Origin: Pseudomonas brassicacearum
GTDB taxonomy: Bacteria; Pseudomonadota; Gammaproteobacteria; Pseudomonadales; Pseudomonadaceae
Direction: 5' to 3'
DNA: 64,000 nt
Assembly (NCBI RefSeq): GCF_003732265.1
Contig: NZ_MOBK01000006.1
Location: 558,001 to 622,000 of the forward strand
Shown: positions 25,717-34,286 of the stretch, piece by piece
How positions within the stretch are numbered: the first letter of the stretch is position 1
Layout: the number at the start of each line of letters is the position of its first letter
Notes under the pieces: model-generated
The model's database searches: none
What the model saw: only the letters and a program-made list of their open reading frames with translations
What the model was told of the DNA's origin: nothing
Program-made: the position numbers and the translations under genes

Positions 25717-26688
25717 ATGAACCTGACTGAACCCCGCGAGCTGGCGCCACTGCTTGAAGCCTTTCTGTTGGCCTCGGGAAAACCGCAATCGCTTGAGCGC
25801 CTGTTTGAACTCTTCGAAGAGGGCGAACGGCCGGAGCCGCCGGTTTTCAAGAAAGCGCTGACGATCCTGGCCAAGTCCTGCGACGGGCGCGCTTTCGAGC
25901 TGAAAGAAGTCGCCTCCGGCTACCGCCTGCAAATCCGCGAAAAGTTTTCACCGTGGGTCGGGCGTTTGTGGGAAGAACGGCCGCAGCGATATTCCCGCGC
26001 CATGCTCGAAACCATTGCCCTGATCGCCTATCGCCAGCCGATCACCCGGGGCGAGATCGAAGACGTGCGGGGCGTGGCGGTCAACAGTCAGATCGTCAAG
26101 ACGCTGATGGAGCGCGAGTGGATCCGCATCGTCGGCTACCGCGATGTGCCCGGCAAACCGGCGATGTTCGCGACCACCAAGGCGTTTCTCGATCACTTCA
26201 ACCTGAAGAACCTCGACGACCTGCCGCCGCTGGCCGAACTGCGCGAGCTGGAACCGGACCCGGTGCTCGACTTCGACGACGCGCCCGTGCCTGCCAGCCT
26301 GCAAGAGTTGGCGGACGCCAGCGCCGAGCCGGAAGAACCCAAGGAAGAAACCAGTTTCCACACGTTGTTGCTGGAGCTGGACACCATGGAGGAGGGGCTC
26401 AAGACCGACTTCGACGATTTATTGCGCGATGGCGAGATGACCACGGTTGAGCCTGACATCGACAGTGAACTTCAGGTTGAGCCCGAAGCCGCAGCCGAGT
26501 TAGAGCCAGAGCCAGAGCTCGAAGACGATGTTCTGGGCGTCGCCGAGGCTCGCGAAAAACTCCTGGCTGCCGTTGCCGCCCTCGAACAACCGAAACCCGA
26601 GCCTGAGCCTGAGTTGAGCGACGAAGAAGCCGAAGCCCGGGCACTGGCCGAAGCCATCGAAGCCGAACGCCGCGAGTTCGACGACTGA
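25717..26688 (+). CDS. scpB: Segregation and condensation protein ScpB
   Basis: 323 residues, longer than the about 190 typical of Gram-positives. Two winged-helix domains fill residues 1-170, with LEAFLLASGKPQSLERLFELF and the signature RYSRAMLETIALIAYRQPITRGEIE. The rest is a long acidic Glu/Pro/Ala tail (about 190-323, with repeats of PEPEPE type) common in pseudomonads. It dimerises and binds ScpA in the SMC complex. It sits in the yciO-scpA-scpB run; rluB follows beyond the DUF1289 gene. Confidence 0.94.
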   Translation: MNLTEPRELAPLLEAFLLASGKPQSLERLFELFEEGERPEPPVFKKALTILAKSCDGRAFELKEVASGYRLQIREKFSPWVGRLWEERPQRYSRAMLETIALIAYRQPITRGEIEDVRGVAVNSQIVKTLMEREWIRIVGYRDVPGKPAMFATTKAFLDHFNLKNLDDLPPLAELRELEPDPVLDFDDAPVPASLQELADASAEPEEPKEETSFHTLLLELDTMEEGLKTDFDDLLRDGEMTTVEPDIDSELQVEPEAAAELEPEPELEDDVLGVAEAREKLLAAVAALEQPKPEPEPELSDEEAEARALAEAIEAERREFDD

Positions 26689-26715
26689 TTCAATCTAATA
26701 AGCACTGAAAATCCC

Positions 26716-26805
26716 TGTGGGAGCGGGCTTGCTCGCGAAGTCGGCGTGTCAGTCAACATGTTAATTGCCTGACACACCGCCTTCCCGAGCAAGCCCGCTC
26801 CCACA
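26716..26805. repeat. REPIN, GTGGGAGCGGGCTTGC family
   Basis: Inverted ends at 26716-26739 and 26782-26805 match except for one base (CTTCCCGAGC against GCTCGCGAAG). The spacer carries GTCAGTCAACATG. Confidence 0.9.
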
Positions 26806-26831
26806 TTAGATTTGTGATGACGGGAGTTTTG

Positions 26832-27023
26832 ATGAGCTCAACCAAAGACCCCTGCATCAACCTCTGCAAATTCACCGACGACATCTGCCTGGGCTGCGGT
26901 CGCAGCAAGCGTGAAATCAGGGCCTGGAAGAAACTCGACAAGCTCGACAAACGCACCGTTCTCGCTGATGCATCGCTCAGGTTGATCAAGCTGGGTGCCA
27001 CCGGTCGGCGGAAAAACAGGTAA
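26832..27023 (+). CDS. DUF1289 small cysteine-motif protein
   Basis: 63 residues from the ATG at 26832 (GGGAG upstream). The core CINLCKFTDDICLGCGRSKREIRAWKK is typical of DUF1289: four cysteines (C-x3-C-x6-C-x2-C), probably binding a metal or an Fe-S cluster. Basic residues dominate the C-terminus. Function unknown. It is often found beside other enzymes as a small accessory protein, here between scpB and rluB. Confidence 0.88.
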   Translation: MSSTKDPCINLCKFTDDICLGCGRSKREIRAWKKLDKLDKRTVLADASLRLIKLGATGRRKNR

Positions 27024-27180
27024 CTCTGCGTTCATCAGCTAGTCTCTGATGCGCAAACGCCCACATGAGCGTATGATTCGCGACCCTTCGGCGATCCCTT
27101 CGCCCAAGTGAACAGATTTACATCGCTTCAGGACCCTCACTTCAGAGCTTCCTGAACAGACCACACCGGGAGGTGCCCAG

Positions 27181-28467
27181 ATGAGTATCAACGACCAGAA
27201 AGACGACCAGGAAATCGGCCCAGCAGGCGAAAAACTGCAGAAAGTCCTCGCCCGTATCGGCGTCGGCTCGCGCCGTGACGTAGAAGCCTGGATCAGCCAC
27301 GGCCGCATCAAGGTCAATGGCAAAGACGCCACGCTCGGTCAGCGTGTCGACATGCATGACGCCATCACCATCGATGGCCGCGTGATCAAGCGCGAAGAAG
27401 CCGCCGAGTCGGTACGCCGCGTGATCATGTACAACAAGCCCGACGGTGAAATCTGCACCCGCCTCGACCCGGAAGGCCGTCCGACCGTTTTCGACAAGAT
27501 GCCAAAACCGAAAGAAGGTCGCTGGATCAACATCGGCCGTCTGGACATCAACACCACCGGTCTGCTGATGTTCACCACCGACGGTGAGCTGGCTAACCGC
27601 CTGATGCACCCTTCCTACGAAATGGACCGTGAATACGCGGTACGTGTGCGTGGCGAAGTCGATGACGAGATGATCGAGCGTCTGAAAGCAGGCGTCGTCC
27701 TTGAAGACGGCCCGGCCAAGTTCACCGACATCAAACAGGCACCCGGCGGCGAAGGGTTCAACCACTGGTACCACTGCGTGGTAATGGAAGGTCGCAACCG
27801 CGAAGTTCGTCGTCTGTGGGAATCCCAGGGCCTGGTGGTCAGCCGTCTGAAGCGCGTGCGTTTCGGTCCGGTGTTCCTCAACTCCGACCTGCCGATGGGC
27901 CGCTGGCGCGAAATGAGCCAGTACGAAGTCGACATTCTGAGTGCTGAAGTCGGCCTGACGCCGGTTGCGATGCCGCAGATGAACGCGAAGAGCAAAGACA
28001 AGCTCGACCGTATGCAGCGCAAATCGTCGCGTCCGATGGGCAAGACCGAGCGCGTGCGTTCGTTGCGTCCAGCCATTGGTAACCAGACCGCTGCTACGCC
28101 GCGTGATACTCGCGAGCCGCATTTCGAAGGCGAGCGTCCAGCTCGCAAGCCAGCAGCACCTCGTGCTGATGGCGAGCGCGGTCCACGCACGCCACGTCCG
28201 GCCAACGGTCGCACCGAGCGCGGCGAAGGCCGTGGTGCGCCAAGCGGCGGTCGCAGTGATCGCGGTGCTCCGGCAGGTCGTGGTGAGTCGGGTCGTGGTA
28301 CGCCAGTGGCCGACCGTCCTGCCGATACCAAGCGCCCGGCCAAGCCAGCGCCGAAGAAACGCCCAGGCATCGTCCTGGTCGACAAGGACGCACCATCGGG
28401 CAAGCGTCGCGGCGCACCAGCCGGTTCGGGCCAGCGTCCGGGCTTTGGTCGTCGCAAGCCTGAGTAA
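27181..28467 (+). CDS. rluB: 23S rRNA pseudouridine(2605) synthase RluB
   Basis: 428 residues. S4 RNA-binding domain at about 18-65 (EKLQKVLARIGVGSRRDVE), then the RsuA-type catalytic domain with the nucleophile Asp122 in IGRLDINTTGLL and the closing EGRNREVRRLWESQGL. The last 130 residues are a low-complexity Arg/Gly/Pro/Ala tail, as in other pseudomonads, probably RNA-binding. RluB makes pseudouridine at position 2605 (E. coli numbering) of 23S rRNA. A strong terminator follows at 28484. Confidence 0.94.
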   Translation: MSINDQKDDQEIGPAGEKLQKVLARIGVGSRRDVEAWISHGRIKVNGKDATLGQRVDMHDAITIDGRVIKREEAAESVRRVIMYNKPDGEICTRLDPEGRPTVFDKMPKPKEGRWINIGRLDINTTGLLMFTTDGELANRLMHPSYEMDREYAVRVRGEVDDEMIERLKAGVVLEDGPAKFTDIKQAPGGEGFNHWYHCVVMEGRNREVRRLWESQGLVVSRLKRVRFGPVFLNSDLPMGRWREMSQYEVDILSAEVGLTPVAMPQMNAKSKDKLDRMQRKSSRPMGKTERVRSLRPAIGNQTAATPRDTREPHFEGERPARKPAAPRADGERGPRTPRPANGRTERGEGRGAPSGGRSDRGAPAGRGESGRGTPVADRPADTKRPAKPAPKKRPGIVLVDKDAPSGKRRGAPAGSGQRPGFGRRKPE

Positions 28468-28483
28468 TCGGTAAGCGCCACAT

Positions 28484-28517
28484 AAAAAACGCCATCCCTC
28501 GGGATGGCGTTTTTTTT
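28484..28517 (+). terminator. Rho-independent terminator of rluB
   Basis: ACGCCATCCC pairs with GGGATGGCGT, followed by eight T residues, 17 bases after the rluB stop. Confidence 0.9.
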
Positions 28518-28524
28518 GCCTGAC

Positions 28525-28557
28525 TGATCGTTCCCACGCGGAGCGTGGGAACGATCA
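28525..28557. repeat. Perfect 15-bp palindromic repeat
   Basis: TGATCGTTCCCACGC and its exact reverse complement are separated by 3 bases. This is a dispersed palindrome known in many Pseudomonas genomes. It abuts the stop codon of the M29-like gene and could also protect or terminate that transcript. Confidence 0.75.
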
Positions 28558-28558
28558 T

Positions 28559-29524
28559 TTAGAACACAAACCGCCCATCAAACACCGCCTCATCATCCAG
28601 CGCCAACACGCCACTGGAGAAGATCAGATCCAGATGATGGCTACCCTTGGCGCCACCGCCCAACCCAAGGTGCAGCCCGCAATGGCGCTCCTCGAACCCG
28701 GCATTGCGCGCATACAAGGCTTTCACCCCCTCATTGGTGCCAATCCCCAGCTCTTCAATTCTTCGATTCGACGGATTGGCCTCCAGGTATTTATTGAAGT
28801 CATGCTCCAGCCCCGGCACCTCGGTGGCGATTTTGCGGATGGTCGAGTTCTCGATCCATAACTCCAGCGGTGATTCCAATACTCCATATTTACGGGCAAA
28901 TGGAATCGTACTGAGAAAAGTCCCCATGAATTTCACTCGTCCATTAATCGCATCGCTGTGCGTGGCGATTTCACCGGGTGCCAGATCAAAGTTGCCGACA
29001 CCGTTGATGTCAGTCCACTTTTTAATGCTGTTCAGCGGAGTGTCAAACCAGGAACCGTGTTCATCTTTGAAACTTAACATCGTGGCCTGGGACAGGCGCT
29101 GGATCAAATGGCTGTTCAACCCGGCAATGCGTTGCGGGGTGACGCTGAAGGTGTCGTAGAAGTAATCGCCGTAATCCTTGAACAGCAGGGATTTCTTCCA
29201 GCTCTCGGCCATCACGCCCTGCAGTGCGCGGACAAATTCCGGGCCTTCGGGGCGTGGGTTGGGCAGCGTGGAAGAGTCGTAGAAAAAAATGTACAGATCG
29301 CTGTCGGCAATGGCCTGGGCCAGCAAAGCCGTGGGTTCCAGATCAAGGCGTAGCGTGTTGAAACGGAAGGGTTGGCGGCCATCGGCGTGTTCGGCAATGG
29401 CACCGGTCAGCGCCTCGTAATCGGCAGTGTGGCCAAGCAAGACCTTCGCCGGGTTGATGCCGGCAAGGGCAGGGTGCTGTTCGAGGTAGTAAAGGAAATG
29501 GCTAATGGCGCGATGCTTATCCAT
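28559..29524 (-). CDS. M29-aminopeptidase-like protein paired with a small peptide gene
   Basis: 321 residues from the ATG at 29524 (GGAGGA upstream). The C-terminal half follows the M29 metallo-aminopeptidase pattern: a Glu in LAPGEIATH, NGRVKFMGT, Glu in RIEELGIGTNEG, His in ERHCGLHLGLGG, and HLD in GSHHLDLIF. These match the metal ligands of AmpS-type enzymes as I recall them. The Tyr that should follow the HLGLG strand by a few residues is absent, and the loop between the two His motifs is much shortened. It may therefore be a divergent or non-peptidase member. The N-terminal half is unlike classical M29 proteins. It lies 69 bases after a 45-codon peptide gene on the same strand. Confidence 0.7.
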   Translation of the reverse strand: MDKHRAISHFLYYLEQHPALAGINPAKVLLGHTADYEALTGAIAEHADGRQPFRFNTLRLDLEPTALLAQAIADSDLYIFFYDSSTLPNPRPEGPEFVRALQGVMAESWKKSLLFKDYGDYFYDTFSVTPQRIAGLNSHLIQRLSQATMLSFKDEHGSWFDTPLNSIKKWTDINGVGNFDLAPGEIATHSDAINGRVKFMGTFLSTIPFARKYGVLESPLELWIENSTIRKIATEVPGLEHDFNKYLEANPSNRRIEELGIGTNEGVKALYARNAGFEERHCGLHLGLGGGAKGSHHLDLIFSSGVLALDDEAVFDGRFVF

Positions 29525-29593
29525 GCTGTCCTCCGTGACAAACTGCGAAAAAGTGGCAGGCACAACCGGCCGGATTACGCCTGCCGGGAGGTC

Positions 29594-29731
29594 TTACAGA
29601 GGCCACATCGCCGTGCCGAACGGAACTACCGCGTCGGCTTGCATCATTTCTACGGCGGCTTCATGGGTCGGTGCTTCAAACCAATCATCCAGTTGCAGTT
29701 CAGTTTCCAAGTCTTTATCCAGTGCTTGCAT
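29594..29731 (-). CDS. 45-residue acidic peptide, possible precursor peptide
   Basis: The ATG at 29731 has a strong AAGGAG site 7 bases upstream. The peptide opens MQALDKDLETELQLDDWFEA, is rich in Asp/Glu in its first half, and ends in an uncharged hydrophobic tail AVVPFGTAMWPL. An acidic leader-like half with a distinct neutral C-terminus is the usual shape of RiPP precursors, but no YcaO, lanthipeptide, radical-SAM or PEARL enzyme gene is nearby. The only partner is the M29-like gene 69 bases downstream. I do not recognise the peptide. Confidence 0.6.
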   Translation of the reverse strand: MQALDKDLETELQLDDWFEAPTHEAAVEMMQADAVVPFGTAMWPL

Positions 29732-29821
29732 GGTGAAACTCCTTAGTGACTTTTGAGTAGAAACAACTTGCCGGTCGATGCGGCTCGGCAAGTCGCTGCA
29801 AACCTAGTTGAGAGATTTTTA

Positions 29822-29940
29822 TAATGCAAAAAAATAATCAAATAAGATTTTCACTGAACTGTTTAGTTTGTTTTTTTAATTATTATTTATTAATAGAAAA
29901 CAAAAACTAACTCGTCTTTATCCTTAGGAAGCTTCCTATC
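29822..29940. promoter_or_regulatory. A+T-rich upstream region of the peptide/M29-like unit
   Basis: About 120 bases are strikingly A+T-rich (runs of A and T, TTTTTTTAATTATTATTTATT) compared with the GC-rich surroundings. It is immediately upstream of the peptide gene. It probably holds the promoter and perhaps an H-NS/MvaT-type binding region, and may mark acquired DNA. Confidence 0.45.
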
Positions 29941-30189
29941 GTCAATTTGCAGTCGTCCTACAGATAAATCCGATTCGGAAAATAATCGTTACGCCTTGTA
30001 AAGAAATGCTGACGAAATATCGCCTGAAACCCTGTCGGTTGACGCTTGCGGTACGGGTGTAAGGAAAACCTGCCGAAATCAATCCGATCAACCATCGCCC
30101 AAGGCTCTGGCCCGCTTGTTTCAGCGGCGCAGGAAGGGTCAGATGCGCCCCATGCCTGTCGTGCAGGTGCATAACAAGAAGGAGGCGCA
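29941..30189. other. Intergenic, nothing recognised
   Basis: No convincing gene is seen. An open minus-strand frame here (29942-30238) has no ribosome site and an Arg/Leu-rich random-looking composition. Confidence 0.4.
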
Positions 30190-30336
30190 ATGTACGCCGT
30201 GATTCAAACCCAACTCTCCCCGTGGGGCGATTCTTCAATCGTTCCCGTCGATGGCCCGCAAGGGTCTGACTCTTTATTTGCAGCCGCCCGGGATACTCGG
30301 GGCGGACACCGGCAATCCCGGCTTACAACTCGCTGA
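30190..30336 (+). CDS. Possible 48-residue leader ORF upstream of the permease
   Basis: An ATG with a near-perfect AAGGAGG site 5 bases upstream opens 48 codons (MYAVIQTQLSPWGDSSIVPV...). The end is Arg-rich and crosses a CCGCCC/GGGGCGG hairpin at about 30291-30306. The good ribosome site argues for translation; the unremarkable composition argues against a conserved protein. It could be a leader peptide or a decayed gene. Confidence 0.3.
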   Translation: MYAVIQTQLSPWGDSSIVPVDGPQGSDSLFAAARDTRGGHRQSRLTTR

Positions 30337-30346
30337 TCCAGCGGGT

Positions 30347-30375
30347 CTGGCAGCAGGGGGTTAGCGGTGTACAAT
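30347..30375 (+). promoter_or_regulatory. Sigma-70 promoter of the amino acid permease gene
   Basis: CTGGCA (30347-30352) and TACAAT (30370-30375) are spaced by 17 bases. The leader to the permease ATG would be about 160 bases. Confidence 0.5.
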
Positions 30376-30541
30376 GCGCCGCGTTTTACCTGTGACCTCC
30401 TGCGCAAAAGCGCAAACCTCAAGGCTATCCGCCTTGTTCACTCCGCCACGCCACGAGTGTGCCGGGTTCGATTTCGTCACAGATAAAAACAAACAGGTGA
30501 CGCATGAACGTTGTAACGATGCAGAACGTGAGACCCTTTTC

Positions 30542-31954
30542 ATGAGTGGACAAAACTCGCAGTCAGGCGAGCTGAAGCGCGGCCTGAAAAATCGCCACAT
30601 TCAACTGATCGCCCTCGGTGGCGCGATCGGTACCGGTTTGTTCCTCGGCTCGGCCGGGGTCCTGAAATCCGCTGGCCCGTCGATGATCCTCGGCTACGCC
30701 ATCTGCGGCTTCATCGCGTTCATGATCATGCGCCAGCTCGGCGAAATGATCGTTGAAGAGCCGGTCGCCGGTTCTTTCAGCCACTTTGCACACAAATACT
30801 GGGGTGGTTTCGCCGGCTTCCTGTCGGGCTGGAACTGCTGGATCCTGTACATCCTGGTGGGCATGTCGGAGCTGACCGCGGTCGGCAAATACATCCACTA
30901 CTGGGCGCCGGACATCCCGACCTGGGTCTCGGCAGCCGGCTTCTTCGTCCTGATCAACCTGATCAACCTGGCCAACGTCAAAGTCTTTGGCGAGGCCGAG
31001 TTCTGGTTCGCGATCATCAAGGTCGTGGCCATCGTCGGCATGATTGCCCTGGGCAGCTATTTGCTGGTCAGCGGCAACGGCGGCCCGCAAGCATCGGTCA
31101 GCAACCTGTGGTCACACGGTGGTTTCTTCCCGAACGGTGTCAGCGGTCTGGTGATGGCCATGGCGATCATCATGTTCTCCTTCGGCGGCCTGGAAATGCT
31201 CGGTTTCACCGCGGCTGAAGCCGACAAGCCGAAAACCGTGATCCCGAAAGCCATCAACCAGGTGATCTACCGGATCCTGATTTTCTACATCGGCGCACTG
31301 GTCATTCTGTTGTCGCTGACGCCATGGGACAGCCTGCTGGCAACCCTCAACGCGTCCGGTGATTCCTACAGCGGCAGCCCGTTCGTGCAAGTGTTCTCGA
31401 TGCTCGGCAGCAACACCGCCGCGCACATCCTCAACTTCGTGGTACTGACCGCGGCGTTGTCGGTGTACAACAGCGGCACCTACTGCAACAGCCGCATGCT
31501 GCTGGGCATGGCCGAGCAGGGCGATGCGCCAAAGGCCTTGTCGAAAATCGACAAGCGCGGCGTGCCTGTGCGTTCGATCCTCGCCTCGGCGGCGGTAACG
31601 CTGATTGCGGTGCTGTTGAACTACCTGATCCCGCAAAACGCGCTGGAACTGCTGATGTCGCTGGTGGTTGCGACCCTGGTGATCAACTGGGCGATGATCA
31701 GCTTCTCGCACTTCAAGTTCCGCCAGCACATGAACAAGACCCAGCAAACGCCGCTGTTCAAGGCACTGTGGTACCCGTACGGGAACTACATCTGCCTGGC
31801 GTTCGTGGTGTTCATCCTGTGCGTGATGCTGCTGATTCCGGGGATCCAGATCTCGGTGTACGCGATTCCGGTGTGGGTCGTGTTCATGTGGGTCTGCTAC
31901 GGCATCAAGAACAAGCGCAGTGCGCAGCATGCGTTGCAGGCTTCGGTGAAGTAA
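30542..31954 (+). CDS. APC-family amino acid permease (AroP/GabP/CycA type)
   Basis: 470 residues from the ATG at 30542; the frame is open further upstream but that part is not protein-like. Twelve membrane helices. Family signatures: LKNRHIQLIALGGAIGTGLF near 16-35, MRQLGEMIVEEPVAGSFS near 62-79, FSFGGLEMLGFTAAEA near 214-229, and SVYNSGTYCNSRMLLGMAEQG near 310-330. Best guess is an amino acid:H+ symporter of the aromatic/neutral amino acid group; the exact substrate is not readable. It has its own promoter and is followed by a clear terminator hairpin, so it is a single-gene unit. Confidence 0.9.
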   Translation: MSGQNSQSGELKRGLKNRHIQLIALGGAIGTGLFLGSAGVLKSAGPSMILGYAICGFIAFMIMRQLGEMIVEEPVAGSFSHFAHKYWGGFAGFLSGWNCWILYILVGMSELTAVGKYIHYWAPDIPTWVSAAGFFVLINLINLANVKVFGEAEFWFAIIKVVAIVGMIALGSYLLVSGNGGPQASVSNLWSHGGFFPNGVSGLVMAMAIIMFSFGGLEMLGFTAAEADKPKTVIPKAINQVIYRILIFYIGALVILLSLTPWDSLLATLNASGDSYSGSPFVQVFSMLGSNTAAHILNFVVLTAALSVYNSGTYCNSRMLLGMAEQGDAPKALSKIDKRGVPVRSILASAAVTLIAVLLNYLIPQNALELLMSLVVATLVINWAMISFSHFKFRQHMNKTQQTPLFKALWYPYGNYICLAFVVFILCVMLLIPGIQISVYAIPVWVVFMWVCYGIKNKRSAQHALQASVK

Positions 31955-31973
31955 CGCCGTATGCAGAAACAAC

Positions 31974-31997
31974 AAACCCGGCCACTGTGCCGGGTTT
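31974..31997 (+). terminator. Terminator of the permease gene
   Basis: AAACCCGGC and GCCGGGTTT form a 9-bp stem with a 6-base loop, followed by GTCATTTT, about 20 bases after the stop codon. Confidence 0.75.
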
Positions 31998-32025
31998 GTC
32001 ATTTTCAGGGTTCACACAAAACCCT

Positions 32026-32115
32026 TGTGGGAGCGAGCCTGCTCGCGAAAGCGGTGTGTCAGGCAGTAATGATGTGAACTGACACGGCCACTTCGCGAGC
32101 AGGCTCGCTCCCACA
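32026..32115. repeat. REPIN, GTGGGAGCGAGCCTGC variant
   Basis: The inverted ends (TGTGGGAGCGAGCCTGCTCG and reverse complement) enclose a spacer with AACTGACACGG. It lies between the permease terminator and arfB. Confidence 0.9.
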
Positions 32116-32183
32116 GTTGATCTTCTGCGTGTCGCAAATCGCATTCGCGGTATCCTGCGCACTCTGAATACGGACGCTTTTCC

Positions 32184-32597
32184 ATGCTGGTGATTTCCAA
32201 CAACGTGCATCTGCCGGATGCCGAGATCGAGTTGACGGCCATTCGCGCGCAAGGCGCCGGCGGGCAGAACGTCAACAAGGTCTCCAGCGCCATGCACCTG
32301 CGCTTCGACATTCCGGCCTCGTCCTTGCCCGAGTTCTACAAGGAACGGTTGCTGGCGCTGCGCGACAGTCGCATCACCAGCGAAGGCGTGTTGATCATCA
32401 AGGCCCAGCAATACCGGACGCAGGAGGCCAATCGCGCCGATGCGCTGGAGCGCTTGATCGAGTTGATCCTCAGCGCGACCAAGGTCGAAAAGAAGCGTCG
32501 CCCGACCAAGCCGACGCTGGGTTCAAAAAAACGTCGACTCGAATCCAAGACCAAACGCGGCAGCATCAAGGCCGGGCGCGGCAAGGTCGATTTTTAA
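32184..32597 (+). CDS. arfB: ArfB (YaeJ), ribosome-rescue peptidyl-tRNA hydrolase
   Basis: 137 residues, the usual size. The catalytic GGQ motif at 26-28 ([21 protein letters not shown]) is that of class I release factors without the stop-codon-reading domain. The basic C-terminal tail ([20 protein letters not shown] and onward) fits into the mRNA channel of ribosomes stalled at the end of broken mRNA. It releases the nascent peptide as a backup to tmRNA. The 3' end overlaps the convergent MFS gene by 4 bases. Confidence 0.94.
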   Translation: MLVISNNVHLPDAEIELTAIRAQGAGGQNVNKVSSAMHLRFDIPASSLPEFYKERLLALRDSRITSEGVLIIKAQQYRTQEANRADALERLIELILSATKVEKKRRPTKPTLGSKKRRLESKTKRGSIKAGRGKVDF

Positions 32598-33790
32598 CGC
32601 GCCCGCGCTTCGCGTTGCTTCGGCGCTTGCCGGTATAAGTAAACGCTCAATGCCAAACCGCTCAGCGCGGCCATCGCGGCAAACAGGAAGATCGAAGCAA
32701 AACCAAACCCGGCCGCAATGGCACCGGCCAACGGCCCGGTAATCCCCAGCGACAAATCAATGAACAGCGAATAAGCCCCGACCGCCGCACCACGACTGGA
32801 AGCCGGCACCAGGTTGACCGCTTCCACACCCAGCGCCGGGAAGACCAGCGAAAATCCGAAACCGCTCAGCGCCGCACCGGCCAATGCCCAATGGGCATCA
32901 GGCGCCAGCCACAGCAGCAGCAACCCCAAGGTTTCCACCGACAGGCAGGCAATTGCCACGCGAAACCCGCCGAGGCGGTTGATCAGGTTGCCGAACAGCA
33001 GGCGCGCGCCGATGAAGCTGGCGCCGAACAAGCTCAGGCACAACACCGCGTTGTCCCAGTGCTGCGTGGCGTAATACAGGGTGATGAAGGTGGCGATGGT
33101 GCCGAAACCGATGGAGCCCAACGCCAGACCGCAGCCGTGTGGCAGCACCCGACCCAGCACATGCATGAACGGCAGGCGCTCACCGACCACGATTGGCTCG
33201 GCGGTTTTTGGCCAGGCCAGTGCCAGGCCCAGCACGGCCAGCAACACAATGCTTACGCCCATGCTCCACAAGCCCAGCTGATGAACCAGCAGCACCCCCA
33301 GCGGCGCGCCGACGGCCAGTGCGCCGTAGCTGGCGATGCCGTTCCAGGAAATCACCTTGGCGGTGTTGGCCGCGCCGACCCGGCCGATGCCCCAGCCAAT
33401 CGATCCCGAGCCGACCAGGCTTTCCGCGCTGCCGAGCACCAGGCGGCCGATCAACAGGCTGATCAGGCTCACGGTCGGCAGGCTTTGCGTCCAGGCTGAA
33501 ACCAGCATGAACACGCCGCTCAAGCCGCAACCGGCCAGACCGTACATCACCGCCAGTTTGCTGCCCTTGTTGTCGATGATTTTCCCGGCATAAGGCCGGC
33601 TGAGCAGGGTGGCCAGGTATTGCACGCTGATCACCAGACCGGCGATCACCGCGCCGAAACCCAGGTCGCTGTGGACGTAGCCGGGCAATACGGCCAGGGG
33701 AATGCCGATATTCAGGTAGCCGATGAAGGTAAACAGAACGATGGAAACGACTTGCAGCGTGACCGCCAGGGGGCGCTGGTTTTCAGACAT
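32594..33790 (-). CDS. MFS transporter, YfcJ/YhhS-like
   Basis: 398 residues with twelve helices. The opening ([25 protein letters not shown]) and the motif A-like phrase [21 protein letters not shown] near 64-84 fit the YfcJ/YhhS (UPF0226) group of MFS exporters. In E. coli these have loosely defined roles, including sugar or arabinose efflux and glyphosate tolerance. The substrate is unknown. It is transcribed alone, convergent with arfB. Confidence 0.88.
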   Translation of the reverse strand: MSENQRPLAVTLQVVSIVLFTFIGYLNIGIPLAVLPGYVHSDLGFGAVIAGLVISVQYLATLLSRPYAGKIIDNKGSKLAVMYGLAGCGLSGVFMLVSAWTQSLPTVSLISLLIGRLVLGSAESLVGSGSIGWGIGRVGAANTAKVISWNGIASYGALAVGAPLGVLLVHQLGLWSMGVSIVLLAVLGLALAWPKTAEPIVVGERLPFMHVLGRVLPHGCGLALGSIGFGTIATFITLYYATQHWDNAVLCLSLFGASFIGARLLFGNLINRLGGFRVAIACLSVETLGLLLLWLAPDAHWALAGAALSGFGFSLVFPALGVEAVNLVPASSRGAAVGAYSLFIDLSLGITGPLAGAIAAGFGFASIFLFAAMAALSGLALSVYLYRQAPKQREARAR

Positions 33791-33894
33791 GGGTAAAGGT
33801 CCACGGGAAAGCAGGATAGATAGGCTGCTTATGATAACGGCGCGAGCGCTCGCGGGTCGTGGAAAAAGTAAAACTATTTGCCGGGCGGGTTGAA

Positions 33895-34077
33895 TCAGGG
33901 CTTGGTGGGGGCAACCAGTTGCGTTGTGACCAGGGCGGCCAAAGCGTTTTCCTGGGTGCCGAAGCGGGCGAGCAGCGCGGCTTGTTTCTCGGGGGAGAGA
34001 CGATTCCAGATCTCGATCATCTTCTCGGCGGTGCCGATCAGGACGCTGGCCTGGCTCTCATTGAATTCGTCGGTCAT
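33895..34077 (-). CDS. Small conserved-type helical protein, 60 residues
   Basis: [20 protein letters not shown] begins a compact helical protein with [23 protein letters not shown] in the middle. It has no signal peptide and no cysteines. A well-formed start and a typical coding bias support a real gene. It probably lies in one unit with the 43-codon gene at 34155-34286 (gap 77 bases). Function unknown. Confidence 0.65.
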   Translation of the reverse strand: MTDEFNESQASVLIGTAEKMIEIWNRLSPEKQAALLARFGTQENALAALVTTQLVAPTKP

Positions 34078-34154
34078 GGTGTGTAGCTCAAGGGTTCAGG
34101 CGGTGTGGAAAGCGCATGTTAGCGCTTTCCACACGGTCTGGCATTGCGGGTGTT

Positions 34155-34286
34155 TCAGTCTTCGCTGTCGGCCTGGCGGCGTTCAGTGGCTTCTTTGGGC
34201 TCGGGCTGTTGGGCGCCGGCTTGTTGCGTGGTTGTCTGCTCAGTTTCGTGCAGGCTTGGGAAGGGGAGATTAGGGATCTCGTGCAT
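34155..34286 (-). CDS. Very small polar protein, 43 residues
   Basis: The ATG at 34286 has a strong GAGGAG site about 8 bases upstream. The product opens MHEIPNLPFPSLHETEQTTT and continues as a Gln/Glu/Ala/Arg-rich disordered tail ending RRQADSED. It is probably intrinsically unstructured. It precedes the 60-residue gene on the same strand. I do not recognise a function. Confidence 0.6.
   Translation of the reverse strand: MHEIPNLPFPSLHETEQTTTQQAGAQQPEPKEATERRQADSED

Noticed and set aside
28525..28557. Attachment site or operator for the M29-like gene
   Set aside because: The palindrome is at the 3' end and matches a dispersed Pseudomonas repeat, so a specific operator is unlikely.
29942..30238. 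98-codon minus-strand frame
   Set aside because: No ribosome site, random-looking Arg/Leu-rich composition, and it overlaps the better-supported 48-codon plus-strand ORF.
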